17,405 nucleotides of DNA, taken from the NCBI GenBank assembly GCA_013694845.1, contig JACDBQ010000245.1:1-17405 (forward strand), read 5' to 3'. Position numbers and translations under genes: made by a program. Within the stretch, counting starts at the first letter, position 1. Every line of letters starts with the position of its first letter. Under the pieces are notes generated by a model, which worked only from the letters and a program-made list of their open reading frames with translations, was not told where the DNA came from and made no database searches. Below are positions 16,319 through 17,405 of the stretch, in pieces. Source of the DNA: Acidobacteriota bacterium. Lineage in GTDB: Bacteria; Acidobacteriota; Vicinamibacteria; Vicinamibacterales; 2-12-FULL-66-21.

Positions 16319-16725
16319 TTGCGGCCCATGCCGATGTCGAAGGCGTCCAGCATCACCAGAAAGTTCAGGAGACCGGCGACGATCATGAAAGTGTTGCCAT
16401 ACTCGTAGCTGGCCGCCGTTACGACGCCGGCGCCAAGCTCCAGGGCACGCGCCGCAAACCACGGGAGGCCGTTCCCCAGGTTGGCAAATGCGGCCAGGCC
16501 CACGAGCGGCTCCGAGAGCTCAAACGGGAAGATTCGCCCCTGCAGCCAGATCCCGGTCACGAACATCAGCGGCAACGTGACGAGAAACACGATGCCCTTC
16601 TGCCGTCGTCCCAGCCAGAGATGCCCCGCCCCTGGCACGAGCCACCCTGCCAGGCACAACAGGACGAGCCTGGCTGGTTCAGCCGATGCCGGCGCGCGGT
16701 CTGCCGTTGTGGATTTCGTCGCCAT
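16315..16725 (-). CDS. DUF6677-like membrane protein
   Basis: The function is unknown. The 136-residue product has an N-terminal cytoplasmic stretch and about three to four membrane segments: VLLCLAGWLVPGAGHLWLG (21-39), FLVTLPLMFVTGIWL (47-61), a segment around 70-95, and FMIVAGLLNFLVMLDAFD near the end. PGAGHLWLGRRQKG is the kind of motif found in small TM2-like or DUF6677 proteins. I chose ATG 16725 (MATKSTTADR); it overlaps the end of the DUF2085 gene by 47 nt, and ATG 16740 is an alternative. No ribosome site is clear. Its stop overlaps the GTG of the next gene. The family name is from memory of acidobacterial annotation. Confidence 0.72.
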   Translation of the reverse strand: MATKSTTADRAPASAEPARLVLLCLAGWLVPGAGHLWLGRRQKGIVFLVTLPLMFVTGIWLQGRIFPFELSEPLVGLAAFANLGNGLPWFAARALELGAGVVTAASYEYGNTFMIVAGLLNFLVMLDAFDIGMGRK

Positions 16726-17170
16726 TGACGTGAGAATCATAGCGCAGCAGCTGGACGAACAACCAGCCGGCCACGAGCCCCAGCGGCAGGGCCGCCATTG
16801 CGCGCGCGAGATTCGAAAACGCGGCGAGCCCAGCAACTTCGGCTCCCCACGTCAGGGCCGTCGGCGCCGCGGCCAGCCCGAGTATCGTCCGCGCGCGATC
16901 CAACAGGCGGGGACGGAAGCCCCAGGCGACGAGCGCACCAACCGCGCCCGACAGATACAATCCGAAGCAGCGGGCGCACACCGGCAGCTGCATCCCCGAC
17001 AGGTGAAATGAACGCTCCGAGCGCTGGTGGCAGATGGCGGACGACGCGGCATAAATCCCCGTCGCAGGTATAGCGAACGTCTGGTGAGTTATCGCCTCCG
17101 GTGCCGCAAGCAGGATCCCAGTCCAGAGGAGGGCCGCGATCGTGAGGGCTTGGGCAGCGCGTGGCACCAT
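16679..17170 (-). CDS. DUF2085 family membrane protein
   Basis: The function is unknown. The 163-residue product carries the DUF2085 hallmark CHQRSERSFHLSG (47-59) followed by LPVCARCFGLYLSG (62-75). Cys47, His48, Cys65 and Cys68 could bind a metal or haem, which is inference. Membrane segments lie at about 8-24, 70-86, 94-116 and 125-143. ATG 17170 is the first start; no ribosome site is evident. It leads a three-gene same-strand cassette with DUF6677 and a 57-residue membrane protein, each gene overlapping the next, which suggests a shared membrane complex. Confidence 0.85.
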   Translation of the reverse strand: MVPRAAQALTIAALLWTGILLAAPEAITHQTFAIPATGIYAASSAICHQRSERSFHLSGMQLPVCARCFGLYLSGAVGALVAWGFRPRLLDRARTILGLAAAPTALTWGAEVAGLAAFSNLARAMAALPLGLVAGWLFVQLLRYDSHVNGDEIHNGRPRAGIG

Positions 17171-17245
17171 GTGATTATGGGCGAAGGCTGCCGGTCCTCG
17201 GCCACCGTTCAGGACCGCGTTTCGATCCTGTTCAACGCGTGTGAA

Positions 17246-17367
17246 GCCGGGTCAGCCACGGTCTAAGCCGGGTCAGCCACGGTTTAACACTGGTCAACAC
17301 TGATCAACACTGAACAACCAGCGCTTCAACCTCAGCTACTCGTTCAACACGCTCAGCCACGGTCTAA
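17246..17367. repeat. Tandem and degenerate word array upstream of DUF2085
   Basis: A 21-nt unit (17246-17266) is followed directly by a second copy (17267-17287) with one mismatch, and part of it returns at 17351-17367. Between them lie three 10-nt units: CACTGGTCAA, CACTGATCAA and CACTGAACAA (17288-17317). On the minus strand these words read like the array at 16038-16143. The remaining sequence from 17171 to 17405 shows no gene. Confidence 0.88.
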
Positions 17368-17405
17368 CACAGTCCGTGTGGAACCCTGGCAACGACCCCT
17401 TTGAT

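Noticed and set aside
17246..17367. Possible CRISPR array
   Set aside because: The repeats are directly adjacent without unique spacers and of uneven unit length (21 and 10 nt), and no cas gene is present.

Overview
This 17.4 kb, GC-rich window comes from a Gram-negative, two-membrane bacterium. It carries lipid A synthesis genes (lpxI, a fabZ-lpxA fusion), the outer-membrane assembly genes bamA and ompH/skp, and a lipoprotein export pair (lolD and a lolC/E-type gene). The gene families (DUF2911, DUF6677, DUF2085, a one-domain PPC-like lipoprotein, a YciH/eIF1-like factor) and the word-like intergenic repeats point to Acidobacteriota, probably Vicinamibacteria. That placement is an inference from gene content, not a computed result.

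Layout. Positions 1-745 (minus) hold an lpxI that runs off the left edge. Positions 942-1358 (plus) hold a small lipoprotein gene lying inside what would otherwise be a continuous lpx cluster. Positions 9089-1452 (minus) hold clpC, bamA, ompH and fabZ-lpxA in transcription order; clpC has a TATAAT box upstream. Positions 9283-9957 (plus) hold a secreted DUF2911 protein. Positions 17170-10110 (minus) hold a long same-strand series: DUF2085, DUF6677 and a 57-residue membrane protein; then a YciH/eIF1-like factor, an enoyl-CoA hydratase, ribH, nusB, lysS, the lolC/E-type permease and lolD.

How the genes fit together. The left half is an envelope-biogenesis block: first steps of lipid A synthesis, beta-barrel insertion and its periplasmic chaperone, next to the ClpC protein-quality ATPase. 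The right half mixes translation and transcription housekeeping (lysS, nusB, YciH), riboflavin synthesis (ribH) and lipoprotein release from the inner membrane (lol). Some junctions are tightly coupled by overlapping codons: ompH/fabZ-lpxA, ribH/nusB, DUF6677/small membrane protein. The crt/ribH junction has a 3-nt gap.

The least ordinary signal is in the spacers. Where genes on the minus strand do not overlap, the spacer is often almost filled by a long imperfect inverted repeat built from short degenerate words: bamA-ompH, clpC-bamA, lolF-lolD, lysS-lolF, and the convergent lipoprotein/fabZ-lpxA gap. The lolF-lolD example has 39-nt arms that match at 37 positions, and the same word family reappears 9.4 kb away. 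The three-gene membrane cassette at the right end is bracketed by word arrays of one family in opposite orientation. Other points of note are the FabZ-LpxA fusion, the absence of lpxD from its usual place, and Pro/Ala/Gln-rich linkers just after the signal peptides of three exported proteins. I found no tRNA, rRNA, CRISPR array, transposase or prophage.
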